Source: Microbacterium paraoxydans (GTDB lineage Bacteria; Actinomycetota; Actinomycetes; Actinomycetales; Microbacteriaceae). From it: a stretch of DNA of 64,000 bases. Shown here in pieces: positions 34,773 to 43,271 of the stretch. The notes below the pieces were generated by a model that saw only the letters and a program-made list of their open reading frames with translations, did not search any database and was not told where the DNA came from. The stretch covers positions 25,546-89,545 of the forward strand of contig NZ_JAGTUK010000004.1 of assembly GCF_018224615.1 (NCBI RefSeq). The letters run 5' to 3'. Within the stretch, counting starts at the first letter, position 1. Each line of letters opens with the position of its first letter. Both the position numbers and the translations under genes were made by a program.

Positions 34773-36767
34773 ATGGTGGGAGAGGCGCAGGTCGTGCAGG
34801 TCGACGGCCGGCGTCTGCGCGTGACGAATCTCGACAAGGTCGTCTATCCCGCCTCCGGCACCACCAAGGGCGAGGTGATCGCGTACTACACCGCGATCGC
34901 GCCGCAGCTGCTGCCGCTCCTGCACGGCCGCCCGGTCACCCGTAAGCGCTGGGTGGAAGGCGTCGGCACCGCCGATGCGCCCGCGGACGCGTTCTTCACC
35001 AAGCAGCTCGAGCCGGGTGCCCCGGAGTGGATTCCGCGCCAGGACATCCAGCACTCCGACGGCGCCAAGGCGTATCCGCTGGTCGATGACGTGCCGACGC
35101 TGGTGTGGCTCGCCCAGGTGGCGGCGATCGAACTGCACGTGCCCCAGTGGAGGTTCACCGCGGACGGTCTTCCCGGGCGCCCCGACCGCCTGGTGCTCGA
35201 TCTCGACCCGGGCCCCGGCGTCGGTCTCCCCGAGTGTGCCGAGGTCGCCCGCCTGGCGCGTGTGCTGCTGCAGGGCATGGGGCTCGATCCCCTCCCTGTG
35301 ACCAGCGGCAGCAAGGGGATCCACCTCTACGCCGCCCTGCCCGGGGAGCAGACGAGCGCCGAGGTGTCGGCTGTCGTGAAGGAGCTCGCGCGCATCATCG
35401 AGAACGATCACCCCGACCTCGCCACCAGCGTCATGTCGAAGGCCGTCCGCGGCGGCCGCGTATTCCTCGACTGGAGCCAGAACAACGCCAAGAAGACCAC
35501 CATCTCGCCGTATTCGCTGCGGGGGCGAGAGCGGCCGTGGGTCGCGGCGCCGCGCACGTGGGAGGAGCTCGACGATCCCGGGCTCGCGCACCTGGAGTTC
35601 AACGAGGTGCTGTCGCGCGCGGCGGCAGGCATCGACCCGCTCGCTCCGCTCCGCCCGCCACCCGAGGTCACGCCGTCGACGGAGGTTCCGCGGCCCACGA
35701 GGGACGCCGTCGCCGCTGCTGCTCCCGCTGCGCGTCCGTCCGCTGGCCCGCAGCGACGGCGCCCGCTGTCGACCGACCCCGCACCCGCCTCCGGTGCCAC
35801 TCTCCCCTCGCTCGACCCGATGCTGGCCGAGACCGGTACCCCCGCCCTCGCCCGCGGCCTCAGCTCGCCGTCGTGGGTCGAGGTGAAGTGGGACGGCATC
35901 CGGGCGATCGGCACCTGGCGCGACGGACGCATGCTGCTCCACGCCCGGCGCGGCACCGACATCACGGCACGGTATCCCGAGCTCACCGCCGACGGTGCCC
36001 CGTTCCTCCCGGTGGACGAGGCGATCGTCGACGGGGAGATCGTCGCGTTCGACGCCCACGCGCGGCCGAGCTTCTCCCTGCTGCAGAACCGGATGCACCT
36101 GACCCGTCCGCGGGAGATCGAACGCGAGGTCGTGCGCACGCCGGTCGTGTACATGCTGTTCGACCTGCTGCGACTCGACGGACACGACCTCACGGGGATG
36201 CCGCTGCGCGAACGTCGCACGCTGCTGGAAGACTTGGTGGCCGACCTCGACGCGCCCGTGCAGGTGCCGCCCGTGTTCGACGACGTCGACGCGGCGCTCG
36301 GCGCGAGCGAGGAGTTCGGGCTCGAGGGCGTCGTCGTGAAGGACCCCGCGTCCCGCTACCGTCCCGGCGTGCGGTCGCCGTCGTGGCTGAAGCTGAAGAA
36401 CACGCACATGCAGGAGGCCGTGATCGTGGGCATCCGTCCGGGCCGGGGCGAACGCGAGGGCACGCTCGGGTCGCTGCTGCTCGCGGTCCCGGACGGCGGC
36501 GAGCTGCGCTACGTGGGGCGCGTGGGCACGGGGTTCAGCGACCGCATCCTCCGCGACCTGATGGCCCGCCTCGAGCCCCTGCGGGTGACGGAACCGCCGC
36601 TCGATGGCGTGCCGCGGCCCGACGCCTCGGACGCGCTGTGGGTGCGGCCCGAACTCGTCGGCGAGGTCGAGTTCGGCAACTGGACGCCGGACGGGATCCT
36701 GCGTCACGCGCGGTGGCGGGGCCTGCGACCGGACAAGACACCCGACGAGATCACCGTCGAGACCTGA
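34773..36767 (+). CDS. ligD: ATP-dependent DNA ligase LigD (polymerase-ligase form)
   Basis: A 664-residue two-domain LigD. Residues about 10-290 are the primase-like polymerase (RLRVTNLDKVVYP, the DxD in VLDLDPGPGV, VTSGSKGIHLYA). After a Pro/Ala linker, about 345-664 are the ligase: adenylation Lys372 in VEVKWDGIRAIG, then VDGEIVAFD, EGVVVKDPASRYRPG and SWLKLKN. The 3'-phosphoesterase (PE) domain found in many LigD proteins is missing. A -10-like TACGCT (34761-34766) ends six bases before the ATG, indicating leaderless translation. With Ku next door this is a complete minimal end-joining pair. Confidence 0.95.
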   Translation: MVGEAQVVQVDGRRLRVTNLDKVVYPASGTTKGEVIAYYTAIAPQLLPLLHGRPVTRKRWVEGVGTADAPADAFFTKQLEPGAPEWIPRQDIQHSDGAKAYPLVDDVPTLVWLAQVAAIELHVPQWRFTADGLPGRPDRLVLDLDPGPGVGLPECAEVARLARVLLQGMGLDPLPVTSGSKGIHLYAALPGEQTSAEVSAVVKELARIIENDHPDLATSVMSKAVRGGRVFLDWSQNNAKKTTISPYSLRGRERPWVAAPRTWEELDDPGLAHLEFNEVLSRAAAGIDPLAPLRPPPEVTPSTEVPRPTRDAVAAAAPAARPSAGPQRRRPLSTDPAPASGATLPSLDPMLAETGTPALARGLSSPSWVEVKWDGIRAIGTWRDGRMLLHARRGTDITARYPELTADGAPFLPVDEAIVDGEIVAFDAHARPSFSLLQNRMHLTRPREIEREVVRTPVVYMLFDLLRLDGHDLTGMPLRERRTLLEDLVADLDAPVQVPPVFDDVDAALGASEEFGLEGVVVKDPASRYRPGVRSPSWLKLKNTHMQEAVIVGIRPGRGEREGTLGSLLLAVPDGGELRYVGRVGTGFSDRILRDLMARLEPLRVTEPPLDGVPRPDASDALWVRPELVGEVEFGNWTPDGILRHARWRGLRPDKTPDEITVET

Positions 36768-36782
36768 GCGCCGGCCGTCGCG

Positions 36783-37703
36783 TCAGGCGTGGTGAGGCTC
36801 GCAGTCGGACTGTTCCGCCGGCTCGATCTGGAACGTGGAGTGCGCCACGTCGAAGTGATCGGCGAGGCACGACTGCATGTCGGCGAGGAGGGCGGCGGCG
36901 CGTCCGTCGGCCAGGAGCGCGGGGTCCACGCTCACGTGCGCCGTGAACACGGGGGCACCGCGCGTGAGCTGCCACACGTGCACGTCGTGCACGCCGACTA
37001 CGCCCGCGTAGCCGAGCAGGTGGGTGCGGATCTCGCTGACGGCCGTGCCTTTCGGCGCCGACTCGGCCAGGACCGAGAACACCTCGCGCAGCAGCGAGAT
37101 CGCCCGGGGGATGATCATCGCGGCGATGAACAGCGAGGCGATGGCGTCGGCGGGCATCCACCCCGTGAGCAGGATCACGGCGGCGGCGACGATCACTGCG
37201 AGCGAGCCGAGCAGGTCGCCCATCACCTCCAGGTAGGCCCCGCGCACGTTGATGCTGGTCTTCTGGGCTCGGCTCAGCAGCCACATGGAGACGGCGTTCG
37301 CCACCAGGCCCACGACCGCCACCACGAGCATGAGCCCGCCCGCGACCTCCACCTCGCTCGGGTTCAGCAGGCGCTCCACCCCCTGCACGGCTACCACCGT
37401 CGCGAGCGCGATCAGGATCACGGCATTGATGAGCGCACCGAAGACCTCGGCACGCTGATACCCGAAGGTGCGGCGGTCGTCAGCCGGGCGCGCGGCGACG
37501 GTGGCGGCGATGAGCGCGATGACGAGCGCGGACGCGTCGGTGAACATGTGGGCCGCGTCGGCCAGCAGCGCGAGCGACCCGGTCAGCAGCGCACCGACGA
37601 CCTGCACGATCATCACCGTGGCCGTGAGGGTCAGCGAGAGGGCGAGCAGGCGTCTGCTGCTCGCCGAGCGGAGACCGCCGGGCGCGGGCGCGTGATCGTG
37701 CAT
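36783..37703 (-). CDS. Cation diffusion facilitator (Zn/Co/Cd exporter type)
   Basis: A 306-residue CDF transporter, six spans. Metal-site residues are in LALLADAAHMFTDASAL (TM2) and YLEVMGDLLGSLAVI (TM5), the CzcD/ZitB pattern of His/Asp with Asp/Asp. A cytoplasmic C-terminal domain (about 205-306) has VHDVHVWQLTRGAPVFTAHV and a His-rich end, EPHHA. It exports zinc or similar metals by proton exchange. A -10-like TAGCCT (37710-37715 minus) ends six bases before the ATG. A Zur-box-like sequence lies further upstream at 37761-37776. Confidence 0.92.
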   Translation of the reverse strand: MHDHAPAPGGLRSASSRRLLALSLTLTATVMIVQVVGALLTGSLALLADAAHMFTDASALVIALIAATVAARPADDRRTFGYQRAEVFGALINAVILIALATVVAVQGVERLLNPSEVEVAGGLMLVVAVVGLVANAVSMWLLSRAQKTSINVRGAYLEVMGDLLGSLAVIVAAAVILLTGWMPADAIASLFIAAMIIPRAISLLREVFSVLAESAPKGTAVSEIRTHLLGYAGVVGVHDVHVWQLTRGAPVFTAHVSVDPALLADGRAAALLADMQSCLADHFDVAHSTFQIEPAEQSDCEPHHA

Positions 37704-37760
37704 GCCTCCAGGCTAGACCGGCGGTCATGACGTGGAGGCCGTTTGCGGCTAGTCGGGAAG

Positions 37761-37776
37761 GGTAACGATTCTCACC
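37761..37776 (-). promoter_or_regulatory. Possible Zur box upstream of the CDF exporter
   Basis: The minus-strand sequence GGTGAGAATCGTTACC is partly palindromic and matches the actinobacterial Zur-type box TGAAAATCATTTTCA at about 10 of 15 positions. It lies about 65 bases upstream of the predicted start of the exporter transcript, a position suited to activation. The match was judged by eye. Confidence 0.35.
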
Positions 37777-37806
37777 GTCAGCAGGGGTTCTCCGCCTGCG
37801 TCGCGC

Positions 37807-38406
37807 TCAGAGGCCGGCGAGCAGTGGCACGAGCGCGGCGAAGGCCCTGGCCCGGTGCGACTGCGCCTGCTTCTCCTCGGCGGTGAACTCCCCCACGGTG
37901 CGCTCGACCCCGGCCGGCTGTCCGTCCGGCACGAAGATGGGGTCGTAGCCGAAGCCTCCAGCGCCCGACGGCGCGTGTGCGAGACGCCCTGGCCAGACGC
38001 CCTCGACCACGTGCTCGGCACCGCCGGGGATCACCAGCGCGATCGTCGAGGTGAAGTGGGCGCCGCGGTGCGGGTCCGCGATGTCGCGGAGCTGGTCGAG
38101 CAGCAGCTCCAGGTTCGCCGCCGCGTCCTTGTTCTGCCCGGCCCAGTACGCCGAGAACACCCCGGGCGACCCGCCGAGCACATCGACGCAGATGCCCGAG
38201 TCGTCCGCGAGCGCGGGGAGCCCCGTGTGCGCGGCCGCCGCCCTGGCCTTCAGGAGCGCGTTCTCCGCGAAGGTCACGCCGTCCTCCACCGGCTCGGGCC
38301 CGTCATAGCCGACGACCTCCAGGTCGGGACGGGTCTGCGCCACGATCTGCTGGAACTCCTCGACCTTGTGCGGGTTGTGGGTCGCCAGGACGACGCGCAC
38401 GGTCAC
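37807..38406 (-). CDS. rdgB: XTP/dITP diphosphatase (RdgB/HAM1)
   Basis: A 199-residue nucleotide pool sanitiser that hydrolyses ITP, dITP and XTP to monophosphates. The signature starts [19 protein letters not shown]; then [28 protein letters not shown] and the C-terminal [11 protein letters not shown] and [11 protein letters not shown]. The GTG start overlaps the rph stop. Operon murI-rph-rdgB. Confidence 0.97.
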   Translation of the reverse strand: MTVRVVLATHNPHKVEEFQQIVAQTRPDLEVVGYDGPEPVEDGVTFAENALLKARAAAAHTGLPALADDSGICVDVLGGSPGVFSAYWAGQNKDAAANLELLLDQLRDIADPHRGAHFTSTIALVIPGGAEHVVEGVWPGRLAHAPSGAGGFGYDPIFVPDGQPAGVERTVGEFTAEEKQAQSHRARAFAALVPLLAGL

Positions 38407-39140
38407 TCCCCCTTCAGCGCCGCGAGCTGCCGCGCCTTCAGGTCTTCACATCCCGCGAGGCCCAGCTCGAGAAGCGCATCGAGTTCCCGCTTGTCGAAGG
38501 GCGCGCCCTCGGCCGTGCCCTGCACCTCCACGAACAGGCCGCGCCCGGTGACCACCAGGTTCATGTCGGTCTCGGCTCGGACGTCCTCGACGTAGGCGAG
38601 GTCGAGCATGGGCTCGCCGTCAACGATCCCGACGGACACCGCGGAGACGGAGTCGAGCAGCGGGGTGGAGTTGCGCCCGATGAACTTGTTCTCGCGACCC
38701 CACTCGATCGCGTCGGCGAGAGCGACGTATGCGCCCGTGATGGCCGCGGTCCGGGTACCACCGTCGGCCTGCAGCACGTCGCAGTCGATCACGATGGTGT
38801 TCTCGCCGAGCGCCTTGGTGTCGACCACGGCGCGCAGCGCACGGCCGATCAGCCGCGAGATCTCGTGCGTGCGGCCACCGATGCGGCCCTTCACGCTCTC
38901 GCGGTCGTTGCGGCTGTTGGTGGCCCGCGGCAGCATGGCGTACTCGGCCGTGACCCAGCCCTTGCCCTTGCCGGTGAGCCAGCGCGGCACGCCGTTCGTG
39001 AACGAGGCGGTGCACAGCACCCTGGTGCCGCCGAAGCTGATCAGGGCGGAACCCTCGGCCTGGGCGCTCCAGCCGCGCTCGATGGTGATCTCGCGCAGCT
39101 GCGAGGTGGAACGGCCGTCGGCACGGACGATTTCGGTCAT
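38403..39140 (-). CDS. rph: Ribonuclease PH
   Basis: A 245-residue phosphorolytic 3'-5' exoribonuclease that trims tRNA precursors. Conserved parts: [50 protein letters not shown] (phosphate binding), [18 protein letters not shown] and [25 protein letters not shown] 39140 with GAGAAG eight bases upstream is used; longer readings run into murI in another frame. It overlaps rdgB by four bases. Confidence 0.98.
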   Translation of the reverse strand: MTEIVRADGRSTSQLREITIERGWSAQAEGSALISFGGTRVLCTASFTNGVPRWLTGKGKGWVTAEYAMLPRATNSRNDRESVKGRIGGRTHEISRLIGRALRAVVDTKALGENTIVIDCDVLQADGGTRTAAITGAYVALADAIEWGRENKFIGRNSTPLLDSVSAVSVGIVDGEPMLDLAYVEDVRAETDMNLVVTGRGLFVEVQGTAEGAPFDKRELDALLELGLAGCEDLKARQLAALKGE

Positions 39141-39172
39141 GGGCTTCTCTCGGTTCGGGACGGGCGCGCGGA

Positions 39173-40009
39173 TCAGTGCGAGTCGAGCGCGGGATCGGGG
39201 AGCGTGATGACGCCGGTGTGGACGAGCTGCACGTCGCGCACCTCGCGACCCATCAGCCGGTTGGCGAGTGCGGTGAAGTCGTCCGCGGAGTCGCCCGTGG
39301 CCTCGTACACGTAGGTGGCGGTGGCGTCGGCGGGGGCCAGCAGGTCGCCGCGCACAAGCTGGCGGTACACGTCTCCGGCAGTCTCGTCGTCGCTCGACAC
39401 CAGCGTCACGCCCTCGCCCATCACGTAACTGATCGCGCCGCGCAGGAACGGGTAGTGCGTACAGCCGAGCACGAGCGTGTCGACGTCGGCCTCGCGCAGC
39501 GGGGCGAGGTACTGCTCCGCCACCGCGAGGACCTCGGGCGTGCCGGTCACGCCGGCCTCGACGAACTCGACGAACCGCGGGCACGCGGCCGTGAAGACCT
39601 GCAGGCGCTCGTTCACCTCGAGCATGTCCTGATAGGCGCGCGAGCCGATGGTGCCCACCGTGCCGATCACACCGACCCGACCGTTGCGCGTGGTCGACAC
39701 CGCCCGGCGCACCGCGGGACCGATGACCTCGACGACCGGCACGTCGTAGCGCTCCCGGGCGTCGCGCAGCATCGCCGCGGAGGCCGTGTTGCACGCGATC
39801 ACGAGCATCTTCACGCCCTGGTCCACGAGGGTGTCGAGCACCTCGAGAGCGTAGCGGCGCACGTCGGCGATGGGCTTGGGACCGTAGGGCGAGTGCGCGG
39901 TGTCGCCGATGTAGACGAAGGATTCTCGGGGCAGCTGGGCGCGGATGGCCCTGGCCACCGTGAGCCCGCCGACACCGGAGTCGAAGATCCCGATCGGCGC
40001 GTCATTCAT
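39173..40009 (-). CDS. murI: Glutamate racemase
   Basis: A 278-residue cofactor-independent racemase supplying D-glutamate for peptidoglycan. The catalytic cysteines are in [13 protein letters not shown] and [27 protein letters not shown] is the N-terminal signature. ATG 40009 is supported by a TAGGCT -10 (40018-40023 minus) eight bases upstream. It heads the murI-rph-rdgB operon, 32 bases before rph. Confidence 0.97.
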   Translation of the reverse strand: MNDAPIGIFDSGVGGLTVARAIRAQLPRESFVYIGDTAHSPYGPKPIADVRRYALEVLDTLVDQGVKMLVIACNTASAAMLRDARERYDVPVVEVIGPAVRRAVSTTRNGRVGVIGTVGTIGSRAYQDMLEVNERLQVFTAACPRFVEFVEAGVTGTPEVLAVAEQYLAPLREADVDTLVLGCTHYPFLRGAISYVMGEGVTLVSSDDETAGDVYRQLVRGDLLAPADATATYVYEATGDSADDFTALANRLMGREVRDVQLVHTGVITLPDPALDSH

Positions 40010-40070
40010 GACTCCCCAGCCTACCCGCGCGCGACAGAGCCCGCGCATCACGGCTCACTATGCTGGGCGG

Positions 40071-41396
40071 ATGACCACGTCGACGGCGCTGCTCACCGAC
40101 CGTTACGAGCTCACGATGCTCGCCGCTTCTCTCCGCGACGGAACCGCCTTCCGTCCGAGCGTGTTCGAACTGTTCTCCCGTCGCCTCTCCGGCGGCCGGC
40201 GCTTCGGTGTCGTCGCCGGCACCGGCCGTCTGCTCGGCCTGCTCCGTGACTTCCGGTTCGGCGACGAGGAGCTGCGGTTCCTGCGCGACGAGCACGTGGT
40301 CGACGCGGAGACGATCACCCACCTGGAGCGCTACCGCTTCACCGGCTCCATCCGCGGCTACCACGAGGGTGAGCTCTACTTCCCCGGCTCCCCGATCCTG
40401 ACCGTCGAGGGCACGTTCGCCGACGCCGTGGTGCTGGAGACGCTCGCGCTGAGCGTGCTCAACCACGACTCCGCAGTAGCGACGGCGGCGGCACGAATGA
40501 GCATCGCGGCGGGTGAACGACCGCTGGCGGAGATGGGCTCGCGTCGAGCGGCTGAGCGATCCGCCGTGGCCGCGGCCCGTGCGGCGTACATCGCCGGGTT
40601 CACCGCCACCAGCAACCTGGAGGCCGGGCGCACATGGGGCATCCCGACGATGGGCACCGCGGCGCACTCGTGGACGCTGCTGCACGACTCGGAGGAGGAC
40701 GCCTTCCGCGCCCAGGTCGAGAGCATGGGCGTCGACACCACGCTCCTGGTCGATACGTACGACATCCGCACGGGCGTCGAGACCGCGATCCGCGTGGCAG
40801 GCACCGACCTGGGCGGCGTGCGTATCGACTCCGGCGACCTGCCGATCGTGGCCGCCGAGGTCCGTGCGCAGTTGGACGAGCTCGGCGCGACGCGCACGCG
40901 TATCACGGTCACGAGCGATCTCGACGAGTACGCGATCGCGGCCCTCGCCGCCTCTCCCGTGGATGCCTACGGCGTGGGCACCTCGGTCGTCACCGGGTCG
41001 GGCTACCCGACGGCGAGCATGGTCTACAAGCTGGTCGCCCGGCAGAACGCGGACGGCGCCTGGATCGGCGTCGCGAAGGCCTCCGCCGACAAGGCGAGCT
41101 TCGGTGGCCGCAAGGCGGCGTTCCGAACGGTGACCGACGGCGTCGCGACGGCGGAGACCGTGGTCGTCTCGGACGGGTTCGAGGAGCTCGACACCCCTGC
41201 GGAGCATGCGGACGGACGGCCGCTGCAGGTCACTCTGGTGGAGTCGGGCGAGATCGATACCGCGTACGAGGGTGTCGCGGGCACGGCTGCCGCTCGCGCG
41301 CATCACCTGCGCGTGCGTGAGGAACTGCCGGTGCGCGCGCTCGCGCTCAGCAAGTCCGACCCGGCGATCCCGACCGTCTGCCTCGAGGCCGACTGA
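40071..41396 (+). CDS. pncB: Nicotinate phosphoribosyltransferase
   Basis: A 441-residue type II phosphoribosyltransferase making nicotinate mononucleotide from nicotinic acid in NAD salvage. Diagnostic segments are LTDRYELTMLAASL, EMGSRRAAERSAV (phosphate binding and the His/Arg region), FTATSNLEA, PTMGTAAHSW, LVDTYDIRTGVE and VRIDSGDLPIVAAE. TATGCT (40059-40064) ends six bases before the ATG: leaderless. It diverges from murI with 61 bases between starts. Confidence 0.96.
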   Translation: MTTSTALLTDRYELTMLAASLRDGTAFRPSVFELFSRRLSGGRRFGVVAGTGRLLGLLRDFRFGDEELRFLRDEHVVDAETITHLERYRFTGSIRGYHEGELYFPGSPILTVEGTFADAVVLETLALSVLNHDSAVATAAARMSIAAGERPLAEMGSRRAAERSAVAAARAAYIAGFTATSNLEAGRTWGIPTMGTAAHSWTLLHDSEEDAFRAQVESMGVDTTLLVDTYDIRTGVETAIRVAGTDLGGVRIDSGDLPIVAAEVRAQLDELGATRTRITVTSDLDEYAIAALAASPVDAYGVGTSVVTGSGYPTASMVYKLVARQNADGAWIGVAKASADKASFGGRKAAFRTVTDGVATAETVVVSDGFEELDTPAEHADGRPLQVTLVESGEIDTAYEGVAGTAAARAHHLRVREELPVRALALSKSDPAIPTVCLEAD

Positions 41397-41398
41397 GG

Positions 41399-41665
41399 TC
41401 AGCCGACCATCGACTCGTAGATCTCCTTGCACGTCGGACAGATCGGGAACTTCTCCGGATCCCGGCCCGGCGTCCACTTCTTGCCGCACAGTGCACGCAC
41501 GGGCTTGCCCGTGATCGCGGACTCGAGGATCTTGTCCTTCTTCACGTAATGCGAGAAGCGCTCATGGTCGCCCGGTTCGAGGTTCTCCTCCCGGAGGAGC
41601 TCTTCCAGTTCGCGATCAAGCGTTGCCACGCCGCCCTGATCGGGGCTGTCCAGCGGAGTACTCAT
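41399..41665 (-). CDS. DUF3039 zinc-ribbon-like protein
   Basis: An 88-residue actinobacterial DUF3039 protein. The core HERFSHYVKKDKILESAITG is followed by RALCGKKWTPGRDPEKFPICPTCKEIYE, whose three cysteines resemble a zinc ribbon. Function unknown. TAGAAT (41672-41677 minus) ends six bases before the ATG: leaderless. It converges on pncB with two bases between stop codons. Confidence 0.88.
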   Translation of the reverse strand: MSTPLDSPDQGGVATLDRELEELLREENLEPGDHERFSHYVKKDKILESAITGKPVRALCGKKWTPGRDPEKFPICPTCKEIYESMVG

Positions 41666-41705
41666 TCCGCGATTCTAGCCGCGTCGGAAGGCCCGCGGGC
41701 GGCGG

Positions 41706-43271
41706 TCATGCGGTCTCGACGAACTCCATCAGCCGCTCGCCGCTGCGCTCGAAGATGCGCCCACCGAGCACGGCACCCGCCGCGAGCACGGCGACGCCGG
41801 TGAACAGCCCGACCCAGAATGCCGCCGGGGCGTATGCCGATCCCGACGCGACCGTGGCCGCGAACAGCCAGATCGTCGGGATGCTCAGCACGATCGACCC
41901 GAGGAACGCGGCCGCAGGACCGTAGGCGCCGTGAGACGTGGGGCGCTGCGGCTGCTGGAACGGGCTGTCGCCGGGGCGCGACACCGCGTAGGGCGCGACC
42001 ACGGAGACGACGCTCGAGATGCCCAGCGCACACAGCAGCAGACTCGTCGCCAGTCCCACGAGCGGGAGCAGGGGGGCCCAGCTGCCCGCGAGCAGGAGCG
42101 ACAGCGGCACCGCGATGGCGAGCACAGGCACCGCCACGAGAAGGACAGGGACCAGGCGCCCCAGCCGGTCGGGCAGCCCCCGCACACCACTGGCCACGTG
42201 CGTCCACAGTGCGGTCGAGTCGTAGGCGATGTCGTTGTGCGGCAGCCATCCGAAGAAGAGCGCCATGACCGGGACCGGGATGAGGGCGGCGATCTCGACC
42301 GGGACGCCGGCGACGATCAACGGCAGCACCGTGAGCACGCCGGCGACGGGCACGACGATCACGTTCATGATGTAGCGGCGGTCACGCAGCCAGTACACGA
42401 GGCTCCGAGAGGCGATCGCCCCGAACGCGTTGGAGGGCAGCAGTCCGAACCAGCCGAGCCCGGAGCGCTCGCGCGCCGCGACCGGGCGTTCCGTGGTCGT
42501 CAGCAGCCGGCGGACGAACCACGCCCACACGAGGGCCAACGCGACGGCGCTGACGACGGCGACGACGCCGCTTGTCCATGCTTGTCCGGTCTCCCCCGCC
42601 GCCGCGGCGAACAGGGAAGCCGGAGCGGCAGCGAACGGGGTCACGCCGATGACCGAGGTCAGGGTCGCGATGGAGGGGGGCACCTCGCCGTCCCAGCGCA
42701 GCGATCCGAGGAACACCGCGACGGGGAAGGCGATCACGATCAGCGCGAGAGCGAACAGGGCGGTGAGCTCGCGCGAGCGGCGCTCCGGAAGCAGCAGCGC
42801 ATTCAGTGCCATGCCGATGCGGGCGATGAGGGCCGTGGTGAACAGCCCCAGGAGCGACATGAGCACCGCGAGGGGCCAGGGTGCGCCCGCCCCGATCGCG
42901 ACGATGCACACGCTGACGTAGACCGCGAGCAGGGCGAGACTCGGCACGCTCACGAGTGACGCCAGCATGAGCACCCACGGCATCGTGCGCTCGTCGACGC
43001 CGAACACCGCGAACCGACGCGGGTCGAGCTGGTCCACCGCCCCCACCAGGAGCGGTCCGACGAGGAAGCCGAGCAGCACGGCCGCGCCGCCGAGCACCGT
43101 CACCGCCCTCGCGACCGGGACGGAGGCGTCGCCGAGGCTGAAGACCGCCACGCACACCACGACGGTGACGGCGACCACGGCACCGAACGACAGCAGTGCG
43201 CGGATGCGGCGTTCACCGCGGAGGGCGCCGAGGAGCAGCGCGACCCTCAGTCGGAGAACGTGTGCAGCCAT
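41706..43271 (-). CDS. Multi-span ABC exporter permease
   Basis: A 521-residue membrane protein with about twelve hydrophobic spans and no soluble domain. It resembles the large ABC-2-like permeases that pair with single ATPases (for example FGWLPHNDIAYDSTALWTHV and GLLPSNAFGAIASRSLVYWL in cytoplasmic loops). The ATG overlaps the 3' end of the ATPase gene by 25 bases, so both are one transporter. The cargo is unknown. Confidence 0.82.
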   Translation of the reverse strand: MAAHVLRLRVALLLGALRGERRIRALLSFGAVVAVTVVVCVAVFSLGDASVPVARAVTVLGGAAVLLGFLVGPLLVGAVDQLDPRRFAVFGVDERTMPWVLMLASLVSVPSLALLAVYVSVCIVAIGAGAPWPLAVLMSLLGLFTTALIARIGMALNALLLPERRSRELTALFALALIVIAFPVAVFLGSLRWDGEVPPSIATLTSVIGVTPFAAAPASLFAAAAGETGQAWTSGVVAVVSAVALALVWAWFVRRLLTTTERPVAARERSGLGWFGLLPSNAFGAIASRSLVYWLRDRRYIMNVIVVPVAGVLTVLPLIVAGVPVEIAALIPVPVMALFFGWLPHNDIAYDSTALWTHVASGVRGLPDRLGRLVPVLLVAVPVLAIAVPLSLLLAGSWAPLLPLVGLATSLLLCALGISSVVSVVAPYAVSRPGDSPFQQPQRPTSHGAYGPAAAFLGSIVLSIPTIWLFAATVASGSAYAPAAFWVGLFTGVAVLAAGAVLGGRIFERSGERLMEFVETA

